Assembly: GCA_026418175.1 (NCBI GenBank)
Contig: JAOABX010000002.1
Span: 90,811-154,810, forward strand
Direction of reading: 5' to 3'
DNA: 64,000 bases
From: Flavobacteriales bacterium
GTDB lineage: Bacteria; Bacteroidota; Bacteroidia; CAIKAF01
Position 1 is the stretch's first letter; each line of letters begins with the position of its first letter. Of the stretch, positions 10,303 through 18,210 are shown in pieces. Both the position numbers and the translations under genes were made by a program. Below the pieces are notes generated by a model, which ran no database searches, was not told the origin of the DNA, and saw only the letters and a list, made by a program, of their open reading frames with translations.

Positions 10303-11043
10303 ATGGAAAATATTTATATACATACCACGCAAAATGTTCGAATAGATCAGGAATTAGCAACACTAGGCGACCGTACCTTGGCATATTTGATAGATACGTT
10401 GATTATGATTGTATGGTTATTGATTATGATTGAATTCAGAGATAGTTTTGGTTCGATGTACAATTTGGATGCAGAGATTGTATGGTTGTTTGTATTGCTT
10501 TTGCCCATGGCTTTATATCATCTATTGTTTGAAATATTTGCCAATGGACAAAGCGTGGGTAAAATGGTGATGAAAATACGGGTAATACGAACGGATGGTG
10601 CCCAGCCAACCCTTGGCAATTATTTAATACGCTGGCTGATGCGTATTGTAGAGTTTATGTTATTTCGTGGCTTGGCATTGTTGGCATTTTTAATTTTAGG
10701 CAAGGGGCAACGTTTAGGCGATTTGTTTGCCGGTACTACCGTAGTTCGCCTTCGACGTCGTGTCACTTTACAAGATACAGTCATTGCAGATACAGATAAA
10801 TCTTATAAACCTACTTATCCGCAGGCACAATATCTTTCACATCGTGATATTGAAGTTATAAAAGAAACATTGGCTTTTTATCAAAAAACAAAAAACTACC
10901 TGGTTTTAGCTGAAGCATTTGTAAAAGTGCAAGAAGTGCTAGATATAGATGATAAAACCATTCCGCAAATTGAGTTTTTAGAAACTGTGGTAAAAGATTT
11001 TAATTATTTCAGGGCCAAAGAAATTTGGGAAACTAACAAGTAA
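10303..11043 (+). CDS. RDD family membrane protein
   Basis: A 246-residue inner membrane protein of the RDD family, named for conserved Arg-Asp-Asp. The N-terminal LGDRTLAYLIDTLIMI holds R and D before the first membrane segment, and GQSVGKMVMKIRVIRTDG plus GQRLGDLFAGTTVVR are the other family signatures. There are three or four membrane segments within residues 25-140. A soluble tail of about 85 residues follows (ISHRDIEVIKETL onward), which RDD proteins of this phylum often carry. The family is thought to be involved in ion or solute transport, but the substrate here is unknown. It stands alone between two exported-protein genes. Confidence 0.88.
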   Translation: MENIYIHTTQNVRIDQELATLGDRTLAYLIDTLIMIVWLLIMIEFRDSFGSMYNLDAEIVWLFVLLLPMALYHLLFEIFANGQSVGKMVMKIRVIRTDGAQPTLGNYLIRWLMRIVEFMLFRGLALLAFLILGKGQRLGDLFAGTTVVRLRRRVTLQDTVIADTDKSYKPTYPQAQYLSHRDIEVIKETLAFYQKTKNYLVLAEAFVKVQEVLDIDDKTIPQIEFLETVVKDFNYFRAKEIWETNK

Positions 11044-11175
11044 AATTTCTACTATTTAGTCTTTAAAGCTTTTTGATAGCTGTTTTTACCGATTGTTAAC
11101 TCAAAACGACGGTTCGTAAATTTTTACTTACATGCAATGATTCAGAAAGCTATACTTGCAAGTAAAATATTTTTT

Positions 11176-12750
11176 ATGAAAAAAACACTACAATTTATTT
11201 CATTCGGATTATTTTTTGCCGGAATTTTAAATGCTCAAGTTGGGGTATTTGATTCTACATTTAATCAAGGTCAATTCGCTCAAACGGGAACTTCTTCCAA
11301 TTATTTACGAGTTATTTCCACAGGCAATGAAACATGTATCATTACTGCAAATGAAGGATATTTTTCGCCTGCTCCAGTAACATCTCAATTTACAGATGCT
11401 TTTTTGAATTCATTGTCCAATACTCCTGGTAATAATATAACAGCAACATCTATTGGCATTTATACTTCAACAAATCAATTTGATGAATTTACAGATGTGT
11501 ATAAAGATACTAACGGAAAGATTTATGCAGTGGGATATGAAAAAGATAGCTATATGAGTTCTAATAATCCTAGATTTTTTGCTATTCGTTATTCAGCAGA
11601 AGGTACAATTGATGCTACGTTTAATGGCGGGCAGCCTTTTTATATTGAAGCATCGAGTTATTATTATGGAGAAAGAGTACGACCTTTGTCTGATGGGAAA
11701 ATATTGATAGCTGGCCACAATCTAAATTATAGTCTATTTTTTTTTCGCTTCAAACAAAATGGAACTCCAGATAGTACTTTTGGGGTTAATGGGTTATATA
11801 ACTTCAATATGATTGATGGAAGCCCACAGTACATTACCGATATGGTCGTTTTATCAAACGGAAAAATATTAATTGCTGGTAGGGCGAAAGATTTAAATAA
11901 CAACAATGGGTTTGAAGTAGGTTTTGTTGCCCGATTAAATAGTGATGGTTCGTTAGACAATACATTTGGAGTAAATGCAGGATATACCACCATTAATTTT
12001 GGAGATGACGATAATCTATCTGCTGTGAATTCAATTACATTAACATCATCAGGAGATATCATTGCAGCGGGTGCCGGTACAATAACAGTTACAGACGGTA
12101 GTGGTAGTTATCAAACTAGCAATGCAGGCCTAGCAAAATTAGATGCTAACGGACAGTTTATAACAACCTTTGCTTCAAATGGGATTTACAAAGGCAATAC
12201 ACTCGGTTATCGCTCAGAGTTTACCAAAGTACGTATATTATCCAATGGTGATATAATAGCAGGTGGGAGAATAGCTCCCACTAATAATCTTGATTCGCTG
12301 GCTTTTGTGTTCTTTACATCAAATGGAGCAGTAAATACCAACTACAGTGCTGATGGAATTGTATATTTTTATTTACCAAATGTAATTCAATATCAAAGCA
12401 TCAAAGATTTTGATATTCAGCCCGATGGTAAAGTGATTTTTGTTGCATCTAGTTTTGTGCCAGTGACTAGACCTTGTTTTATTGGCCGAATGCTGATGAA
12501 TGAACAACCAGTGGCTGGTATTGATGAAAGTTCATTGTCAGAATTAACCTTGTACCCCAACCCAACTACTGATTTCATTCAACTGAATAATACCCAGCCA
12601 ATGCAAATTCAGATTCTGGATATTTCAGGAAAAGTGGTAATGCAATCTCTTATCCAACCGAATGCCCGCATTTCAGTAGAAGCCTTGAGCAACGGCATGT
12701 ATTTTATTTCAACTGAAAATGGAGCCAGTCTTAAATTCATTAAAAATTAA
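11176..12750 (+). CDS. T9SS-secreted protein with delta-60 repeats
   Basis: A secreted protein of 524 residues from ATG 11176 (MKKTLQFISFG, signal peptide ending LNAQ). The in-frame ATG at 11137 would place 13 extra residues before the signal and is less likely. The body holds several delta-60 repeats of the form DxTFGxNG...DGKILIAG, for example near DSTFGVNGLYNFN and DNTFGVNAGYTTINFG, a beta-propeller-like repeat. The C-terminus (LYPNPTTDFIQLNN to FIKN) is a type A sorting domain that targets the protein to the type IX secretion system for surface attachment or release. The ligand or role is unknown. A strong terminator follows. Confidence 0.88.
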   Translation: MKKTLQFISFGLFFAGILNAQVGVFDSTFNQGQFAQTGTSSNYLRVISTGNETCIITANEGYFSPAPVTSQFTDAFLNSLSNTPGNNITATSIGIYTSTNQFDEFTDVYKDTNGKIYAVGYEKDSYMSSNNPRFFAIRYSAEGTIDATFNGGQPFYIEASSYYYGERVRPLSDGKILIAGHNLNYSLFFFRFKQNGTPDSTFGVNGLYNFNMIDGSPQYITDMVVLSNGKILIAGRAKDLNNNNGFEVGFVARLNSDGSLDNTFGVNAGYTTINFGDDDNLSAVNSITLTSSGDIIAAGAGTITVTDGSGSYQTSNAGLAKLDANGQFITTFASNGIYKGNTLGYRSEFTKVRILSNGDIIAGGRIAPTNNLDSLAFVFFTSNGAVNTNYSADGIVYFYLPNVIQYQSIKDFDIQPDGKVIFVASSFVPVTRPCFIGRMLMNEQPVAGIDESSLSELTLYPNPTTDFIQLNNTQPMQIQILDISGKVVMQSLIQPNARISVEALSNGMYFISTENGASLKFIKN

Positions 12751-12778
12751 GTAGTTCTCAATTAATCAACTTCAACCT

Positions 12779-12807
12779 AAAAGCCCGGCTAATAGGCCGG
12801 GTTTTTT
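12779..12807 (+). terminator. Rho-independent terminator
   Basis: CCCGGC at 12784-12789 pairs with GCCGGG at 12796-12801 around a small loop; the stem is extended by G-T and A-T pairs and followed by six T. It ends the T9SS protein gene, whose stop is about 30 bp upstream. Confidence 0.85.
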
Positions 12808-12900
12808 ATTTAATTTTAAAAAAGGTTTTAAATTTTAATGGCTGTGTTCAACAAATAAGAATTGTGGATGTTTATCTATCAAATCATTTAAAAATTACAC

Positions 12901-13557
12901 ATGAAAAAGATAAGATTAATTTCAATCGCCCTGGCAGCTGTAAGTTTCACCTCCTGCAGCAAAGAAGAAAAAGCAAATTTACTGGTAGTACATGCATCTC
13001 CCGATGCCCCGGGTGTTGACCTGTTGATTGAGAATGCAGTGGTGAATTCTGCATCGTTAACATTCCCTAATTATACTGGATACTTGGAAATTGAAGCCGG
13101 AACACGAAATATTAAAGTTAATGCTGCCGGTACTTCCACTACAGTAATTAATGCAGACGTTAATTTTACTAAAGATATGTATTATTCATTGTTTGCGTGT
13201 AACGTATTAAATGGTATCGAAGCGGTGTTATTCAGCGATGATCTGACAGCTCCTGCAGTCGGAAATGCTCATGTGCGTTTTATTCACATGAGTGCTGATG
13301 CTCCGGCTGTAGATGTTGCACTGGATGGTGGTGATGTAGTATTTTCAAACGTGGCATTTAAGCAGGGAACTGCATTTGCTCCGCTGGCAGCCGGTTCATA
13401 CGATCTGGAAGTACGTGTAGCAGGAACACAGACTGTAGCTTTGGATCTGGATCCAATCACCGTAGCTGACGGAAAAATTTATACCGTATTTGCCAAAGGA
13501 TTACTGGCAGGTTCTGGAGACCAAGCCCTGGGTGCTCAAATTATCGTAAATAAATAA
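12901..13557 (+). CDS. DUF4397 lipoprotein
   Basis: A 218-residue lipoprotein. The N-terminal signal ends in a lipobox-like FTSC (cysteine 19). The rest is a DUF4397 domain, recognisable by the paired strands LLVVHASPDAPGVDLLI and VRFIHMSADAPAVDVAL, an internal duplication of an immunoglobulin-like half. The final segment is GKIYTVFAKGLL. Members are surface or periplasmic proteins of unknown function, common in Bacteroidota. The gene is a single unit with its own terminator. Confidence 0.85.
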   Translation: MKKIRLISIALAAVSFTSCSKEEKANLLVVHASPDAPGVDLLIENAVVNSASLTFPNYTGYLEIEAGTRNIKVNAAGTSTTVINADVNFTKDMYYSLFACNVLNGIEAVLFSDDLTAPAVGNAHVRFIHMSADAPAVDVALDGGDVVFSNVAFKQGTAFAPLAAGSYDLEVRVAGTQTVALDLDPITVADGKIYTVFAKGLLAGSGDQALGAQIIVNK

Positions 13558-13576
13558 TTTTATCCATTTCCTTTTC

Positions 13577-13606
13577 AAGGCATCTTCCACCGAAGATGCC
13601 TTTTTT
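13577..13606 (+). terminator. Rho-independent terminator
   Basis: GGCATCTTC (13579-13587) pairs perfectly with GAAGATGCC (13592-13600) across a CACC loop, with A residues before and six T after. It terminates the DUF4397 gene. Confidence 0.9.
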
Positions 13607-13636
13607 GTTTTATTTTGTCAGTTGAAAATTTCAGCT

Positions 13637-16147
13637 ATGACCGCATTTTTCCGAACTCTTTTATTCTCAAGCTTGCTTGTTTCATTTAAGGGATTGGCTG
13701 CCCAGCCCCAAAAACAATGGAGTGGAGCAGAGATTCTTCATGAACTGCAAAAAATGCAGGTAGTGGGCAAAGTACTGTATGTTGCAGCCCATCCCGATGA
13801 TGAAAATACCCGGCTGATTACCTGGCTGGCTAATCATAAAAAACTAGAAACTGCGTATATTTCCCTTACTCGAGGCGATGGAGGTCAAAACCTCATAGGT
13901 AATGAATTGGATGCAGAACTAGGTTTGATACGAACCCATGAGTTATGGCAGGCACGAGGTATTGACGGAGGTAAACAATTTTTTTCCCGTGCTCATGATT
14001 TTGGGTACTCCAAATCTTCAACTGAAACTTTTAAAATTTGGAAGAAAGATGTTGTATTGAGCGACTTGGTTTGGGTGATTCGCAAGTTTCAGCCGGATAT
14101 TATCATAACTCGTTTTTCACCAGAACCATCCAGAACCCATGGACATCATACCGCTTCTGCAATGTTGGCAGTTCAAAGCATGGAATTGCTTACAGATACT
14201 AATATATTCTATGAACAGTTTCCGTTAGTACAAGTTTGGAAACCCAAGCGAGTAATTTGGAACACTTCATCATTTTTTTTTGAAAATGAAAAACAGTTTA
14301 ATAAAGACACCTTTCCGCAGCTCAACGTAGGCGATTACAATGCCCTGCTGGGTGCATCGTATACAGAAATAGCTGCATTAAGCCGAAGCCAGCACAAAAG
14401 CCAGGGGTTTGGATCATCAGGTGCCCGTGGCGAAACCATGGAATATTTTGTACAACTTGCCGGTGATAAAATGGAAAACAAAGATGTGTTTTCTGGCATT
14501 AACACATCCTGGTCTCGCTACAAAGGCGGTGATGTTATTCAGAAAAAAATAGCATCTATTCTTCTAAAATATCAAGTTAGTAATCCATCAGCCATTATAG
14601 ATGATTTATTTGAACTCTATGGACTTATACAAAAACTTCCTGATCAGCAATTTATTGGATACAAATTGGAAGCTTTGCGAAACCTTATCAAACAATGCAT
14701 GGGTCTATTTGCAGAGGTAACAACATCTGATTATATCTATGCTTTAGGAGATTCAATTCGTTTTAACATCGAACTTATTAATCGTTCCGGTAAGAAATTG
14801 ACATATGTTTCATTACGCTTAAAAAATGCATCTCGTTGGTTGCAAGGGGATTTTCAATACAACAAATCAGTACAGGCAGATCAGTTGGTAAAGGCCAGTT
14901 CGCAAGGTTTTGTAATTCGAACAGATGCCCGAATATCCAATCCATGGTGGTTTGATCAACCTTCGCTGAAGTCAGACCCCTATGCATACATGAATGCTAT
15001 TGAAAGTCGGTGGAACGAAGATATGATGGTAGTTTTAGAGCCTTCATTTGATAATAAACCAGCTTCCCAATCATTCATGTGGGAATTTCCACTCTGGCAT
15101 AAAAAGAATGACCCTGTAAAAGGAGAAATATATAAACCTGTTTATATTGCCCCTCCGGTAACTGCATCACCGCTTGATCCGTTGTTGTTTTTTGGGAATG
15201 ATCAATCAAAAGATTTACAGATTCAATTGGAAGCATTTAAAGCCAGAACAACTGGTTATATAGATTTGGAATTGCCAGAAGGTTGGCAATGTCATCCTAA
15301 TAAAATCATGTTTGAGTTTTCAACGAAAAGGGATAAGCATACTATAGGGTTTAAAATAATTCCCCCTGCTGGTACTAGTTCTGGGATAATAAAAATTAGA
15401 GTCCATACAGCCGAGGGGACATTCAGTTATGCATTCCGCGAAATCAGTTATGATCATATCCCACATTTGGTATATTTCCCTTCATCCGAAGTAAAAGTAG
15501 TAAAGCAGCCGGTGCAATGCTCCTCATCATTAATAGGTTATCTGGAAGGTGCCGGAGACGATGTAGATCGTGGGCTGGCACAGCTTGGGTATTCGATAGA
15601 ATACATTGACGCACAACATATGCAGGCTTCCCAACTTCAAAAATACAAAGCCGTAGTGGTAGGTATTCGAGCGTTTAATACCTATGAAAACAGTTCATAC
15701 ATTAACAAACAATTATGTGATTATGTGCAGCAGGGTGGAGTAGTAGTCATGCAGTATATCACAACCTCAGGAATGAAAACAAAGCAAATCGGACCGTATC
15801 GTTTAAATGTAGGACGCGACCGTGTAACGGAAGAACAAGCGCTTGTAAAAATCACTTCACCTGGCCATCGTTTATTTTCTATACCGAATGTAATTGATTC
15901 AACTGACTGGAATGGATGGATACAAGAACGCGGTTTATATTTTGCGTCAGCTTGGGATAGTACCCGTGTGCAAAGTTTGTTGGCAATGAGCGACAGTGGT
16001 GAAGAACCACGTCTTGGGGCATTACTCGTTGCGCCGTATGGCAAAGGAGTTTTTATATATACAGGGTTATCTTTTTTTAGGCAAATACCTGCAGGTATTC
16101 CAGGCGCATACAAACTTCTTGTAAATCTTATTGAATTTAAACCTTAA
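13637..16147 (+). CDS. Long PIG-L family deacetylase, exported
   Basis: An 836-residue protein starting at ATG 13637 (MTAFFRTLLFSS); the TTG at 13622 would only add five residues before the signal. A signal peptide ends around GLAAQ. The N-terminal 250 residues are a PIG-L/LmbE deacetylase domain: VAAHPDDEN holds the zinc-binding AHPDDE motif and TRFSPEPSRTHGHHTAS the distal zinc histidine. The C-terminal 500 residues look like beta-sandwich regions followed by a Rossmann-like region (YKAVVVGIRAFNTYE) of the ThuA/GATase type. Such long PIG-L proteins are frequent in Bacteroidota and act on N-acetylated sugars outside the cytoplasm; the substrate is unknown. Its stop codon directly abuts the stop of the convergent SDR gene. 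Confidence 0.85.
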   Translation: MTAFFRTLLFSSLLVSFKGLAAQPQKQWSGAEILHELQKMQVVGKVLYVAAHPDDENTRLITWLANHKKLETAYISLTRGDGGQNLIGNELDAELGLIRTHELWQARGIDGGKQFFSRAHDFGYSKSSTETFKIWKKDVVLSDLVWVIRKFQPDIIITRFSPEPSRTHGHHTASAMLAVQSMELLTDTNIFYEQFPLVQVWKPKRVIWNTSSFFFENEKQFNKDTFPQLNVGDYNALLGASYTEIAALSRSQHKSQGFGSSGARGETMEYFVQLAGDKMENKDVFSGINTSWSRYKGGDVIQKKIASILLKYQVSNPSAIIDDLFELYGLIQKLPDQQFIGYKLEALRNLIKQCMGLFAEVTTSDYIYALGDSIRFNIELINRSGKKLTYVSLRLKNASRWLQGDFQYNKSVQADQLVKASSQGFVIRTDARISNPWWFDQPSLKSDPYAYMNAIESRWNEDMMVVLEPSFDNKPASQSFMWEFPLWHKKNDPVKGEIYKPVYIAPPVTASPLDPLLFFGNDQSKDLQIQLEAFKARTTGYIDLELPEGWQCHPNKIMFEFSTKRDKHTIGFKIIPPAGTSSGIIKIRVHTAEGTFSYAFREISYDHIPHLVYFPSSEVKVVKQPVQCSSSLIGYLEGAGDDVDRGLAQLGYSIEYIDAQHMQASQLQKYKAVVVGIRAFNTYENSSYINKQLCDYVQQGGVVVMQYITTSGMKTKQIGPYRLNVGRDRVTEEQALVKITSPGHRLFSIPNVIDSTDWNGWIQERGLYFASAWDSTRVQSLLAMSDSGEEPRLGALLVAPYGKGVFIYTGLSFFRQIPAGIPGAYKLLVNLIEFKP

Positions 16148-16942
16148 TCAACGTACACTAATTTTTACAATCAATTTATCGAACAACGACGGAAAAAAAC
16201 GTTTCATAAATACACCAAATTTCTCTTTAAATCCTCCTATAATTATTCTGTTTTTTTGTTTACTAACGGCATACAACATTTTTTTTGCAAATACATCTAC
16301 ATCCAATCCCTCTGAAGTTCCTTTATCCATAATGTTAAGTGGTGTACCATCTCCGGTTAAGGCATGAAGAGTGATAGGCGTGCGTACGAATCCCGGGCAG
16401 ACCAGAGTAACGGCAATATTTTTCCCGTGCAATTCAGCGCGTAATGAATCAAAAAATCCATGCAATGCATGCTTAGAGGCAGCGTAAGATGAGCGAAAGG
16501 GGGTGCCATATAATCCGGTAACGCTACTTACCGTTACAATGTGTCCATACCCCTGTGTTAAAAAATAGGGGAGTACTGCTTTGGTAAGTGCAACAGTGCC
16601 TAAAAAATTAACCTGCATAATACGCTGATCAACGGATAGTGATGTTTCAGCAACCAACGATCGTTGACTAATTCCGCCGTTATTAATCAATATATCAATT
16701 TTCCCAAACTTTTCTATAACTTGTTTGGCATGTTGTTCAAACGTATCGTTACTTGCAAGGTCCAACGGTAAGATCCATGATTCTGGGTTTGTGAGTGAGG
16801 CCCTCACCCGTTGAAGCTCTTGCACATTTCTGGAAGAAAGTATCAATATAGCTCCTGCTTTATCCAGTTGTTTAGCCAAAGCTTCTCCTATACCGGAAGA
16901 AGCTCCGGTAATCCATACAATTTTATTCTTAAAGTAATTCAT
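16148..16942 (-). CDS. Short-chain dehydrogenase/reductase
   Basis: A 264-residue NAD(P)-dependent oxidoreductase of the classical SDR family. The cofactor motif TGASSGIG is at 12-19, NNGG at 87-90, and the catalytic set is S140, Y153 and K157 (YAASK). The C-terminal stretch (KRFFPSLFDKLIVK) is like SDRs that act on lipid or ketone substrates (DHRS7-like), but the substrate is not determinable. It starts 8 bp after bshB1 on the same strand, so the two are probably cotranscribed. The pairing does not show that it acts in bacillithiol metabolism. Confidence 0.9.
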   Translation of the reverse strand: MNYFKNKIVWITGASSGIGEALAKQLDKAGAILILSSRNVQELQRVRASLTNPESWILPLDLASNDTFEQHAKQVIEKFGKIDILINNGGISQRSLVAETSLSVDQRIMQVNFLGTVALTKAVLPYFLTQGYGHIVTVSSVTGLYGTPFRSSYAASKHALHGFFDSLRAELHGKNIAVTLVCPGFVRTPITLHALTGDGTPLNIMDKGTSEGLDVDVFAKKMLYAVSKQKNRIIIGGFKEKFGVFMKRFFPSLFDKLIVKISVR

Positions 16943-16950
16943 AGTTTTAG

Positions 16951-17667
16951 TTATAGTAAGTGAAATAAATTTTGAATTCCCAATGTTCTTTGTGTTATAA
17001 ATCCTTCGGCATATTTAACTCCAATATATTGGCCATAATAGGCAGCTCGGTTAATCACATTATCCAAAAATTCGGGTTGTGAAATAAGTGTTTCGGGTTC
17101 TTTAGAATTGGGATTATAAAACTGCGATTGATGTGCCTTGATTGATTCCATTTTTAAATCCATATAACCGCTAATATCTACTAAAACATCTGGTTTAAGG
17201 TCATAATATTGAATGTAATGTAAAATAATTTTTGGACGCCAGGGGTCTTGGTATTTCCCAACCCATTGCGTAGTTATTTTTGTAAGACCAGCATAAAAAC
17301 ATGCATCACTTACCAGTTGTGATGCACGCCCATGATCAGGATGCCTGTCAGTTGGAGCATTACAAATCACAATATCCGGGCGAAAATGACGAATAATGCG
17401 AATTACTTCTTTCTGATGTTTTTCATCGTTTTGAAAAAAGCCATCAGGCATTCCCAGATTCATGCGGGTTGATGCTCCGATGATTTCTTTAGCTTGGGCT
17501 GCTTCTTGCAGCCTAATTTCTTTATTACCTCTGCTTCCTAATTCGCCATATGTAAGATCAACCAAGCCTACAGATTTCCCTTGATGTATATGTGAAATGA
17601 GAGTACCCGCTGCACCCAGCTCAATATCATCAGGGTGGGCACCAAAGGCTAAAATATCCACTTTCAT
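16951..17667 (-). CDS. bshB1: Bacillithiol biosynthesis deacetylase BshB1
   Basis: A 238-residue PIG-L family protein without a signal peptide. The motif FGAHPDDIELGAAG (H11, D13, D14) and NAPTDRHPDHGRAS supply the zinc ligands. Length and sequence match BshB1, which removes the acetyl group from GlcNAc-malate to give GlcN-malate, the second step of bacillithiol synthesis. BshC, the third enzyme, is at 41.8 kb in this window; bshA is not visible. It is the first gene of a pair with the SDR gene. The start codon lies about 70 bp from the 5' end of the divergent RNase P RNA, so both promoters share this short region. Confidence 0.92.
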   Translation of the reverse strand: MKVDILAFGAHPDDIELGAAGTLISHIHQGKSVGLVDLTYGELGSRGNKEIRLQEAAQAKEIIGASTRMNLGMPDGFFQNDEKHQKEVIRIIRHFRPDIVICNAPTDRHPDHGRASQLVSDACFYAGLTKITTQWVGKYQDPWRPKIILHYIQYYDLKPDVLVDISGYMDLKMESIKAHQSQFYNPNSKEPETLISQPEFLDNVINRAAYYGQYIGVKYAEGFITQRTLGIQNLFHLL

Positions 17668-17724
17668 GCATCATTGATTTGACTGTAAGTTTAACAAAAA
17701 ACTAAATAATCCGTTCAAAAGCGT

Positions 17725-17732
17725 TACCTTTG
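17725..17732 (+). promoter_or_regulatory. -7 promoter box of rnpB
   Basis: TACCTTTG fits the Bacteroidota -7 element TAnnTTTG and ends 4-5 bp before the expected 5' end of RNase P RNA. No clear -33 TTTG is seen. Confidence 0.55.
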
Positions 17733-17736
17733 AAAT

Positions 17737-18105
17737 AGGCAAGCCGACTGGTCGCTTTGCCGTAAGGTAGAGAGGAAAGTCCGGGCAGCGTAGGGCAACA
17801 CACTTCCTAACGGGAAGGCATTGTCAACTTAGTTGATAATGACGGAAAGTGCCACAGAAAATAACCGCCCCGTTTTTACGGGGTAAGGGTGAAAACGTGC
17901 GGTAAGAGCGCACGGAAATACCTGGCAACAGGTGTTTCGGGTAAACCCTGTGTGCTGAAAGACCAAATAAACCCCGAATGCCTGTCGGCCCGGCAGCGTG
18001 TTCTTCGGAACCGTCGGGGAGGGTAGGTTGCTTGAGGTGCCGGGTGACCGGTATCCCAGATAAATGGCCAGATAAAACAGAACCCGGCTTACGGGCTTGC
18101 CTTTT
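17737..18105 (+). ncRNA. rnpB: RNase P RNA (bacterial class A)
   Basis: This is the catalytic RNA that cuts the 5' leader from precursor tRNAs. The terminal P1 helix is visible: AGGCAAGCC at the 5' end (from 17737) pairs with GGCTTGCCT at about 18094-18102. The universally conserved 5' core GAGGAAAGTCCGGGC follows at about 17771, AACGGGAAGGC at about 17809, and the 3' core has ACAGAACCCGGCTTA at about 18077-18091. The length of about 369 nt and the P-loop layout fit class A. A run of T follows P1 and probably ends the transcript. Confidence 0.95.
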
Positions 18106-18162
18106 TTATTGAATCATTATACAACATCAAATATTTCTGGATGATTTTAGAATATTAAAATA

Positions 18163-18196
18163 AAAAAAGCGAAGGGTGCTCCCTTCGCTTTTTTGT
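18163..18196. terminator. Bidirectional terminator
   Basis: A perfect 14-bp stem: AAAAAAGCGAAGGG (18163-18176) and its complement (18181-18194), with a TGCT loop. A on one flank and T on the other make it work on both strands. It ends the leftward T9SS gene and backs up the end of rnpB. Confidence 0.85.
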
Positions 18197-18210
18197 AAGT
18201 ATGTAAAAGA

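Noticed and set aside
11044-11175. Weak AGCT hairpin after the RDD gene
   Set aside because: The stem is only four to five base pairs, too weak for a supported terminator.
15721-16113. Minus-strand frame opposite the PIG-L gene
   Set aside because: It is a shadow of the PIG-L C-terminal part, with no features of its own.
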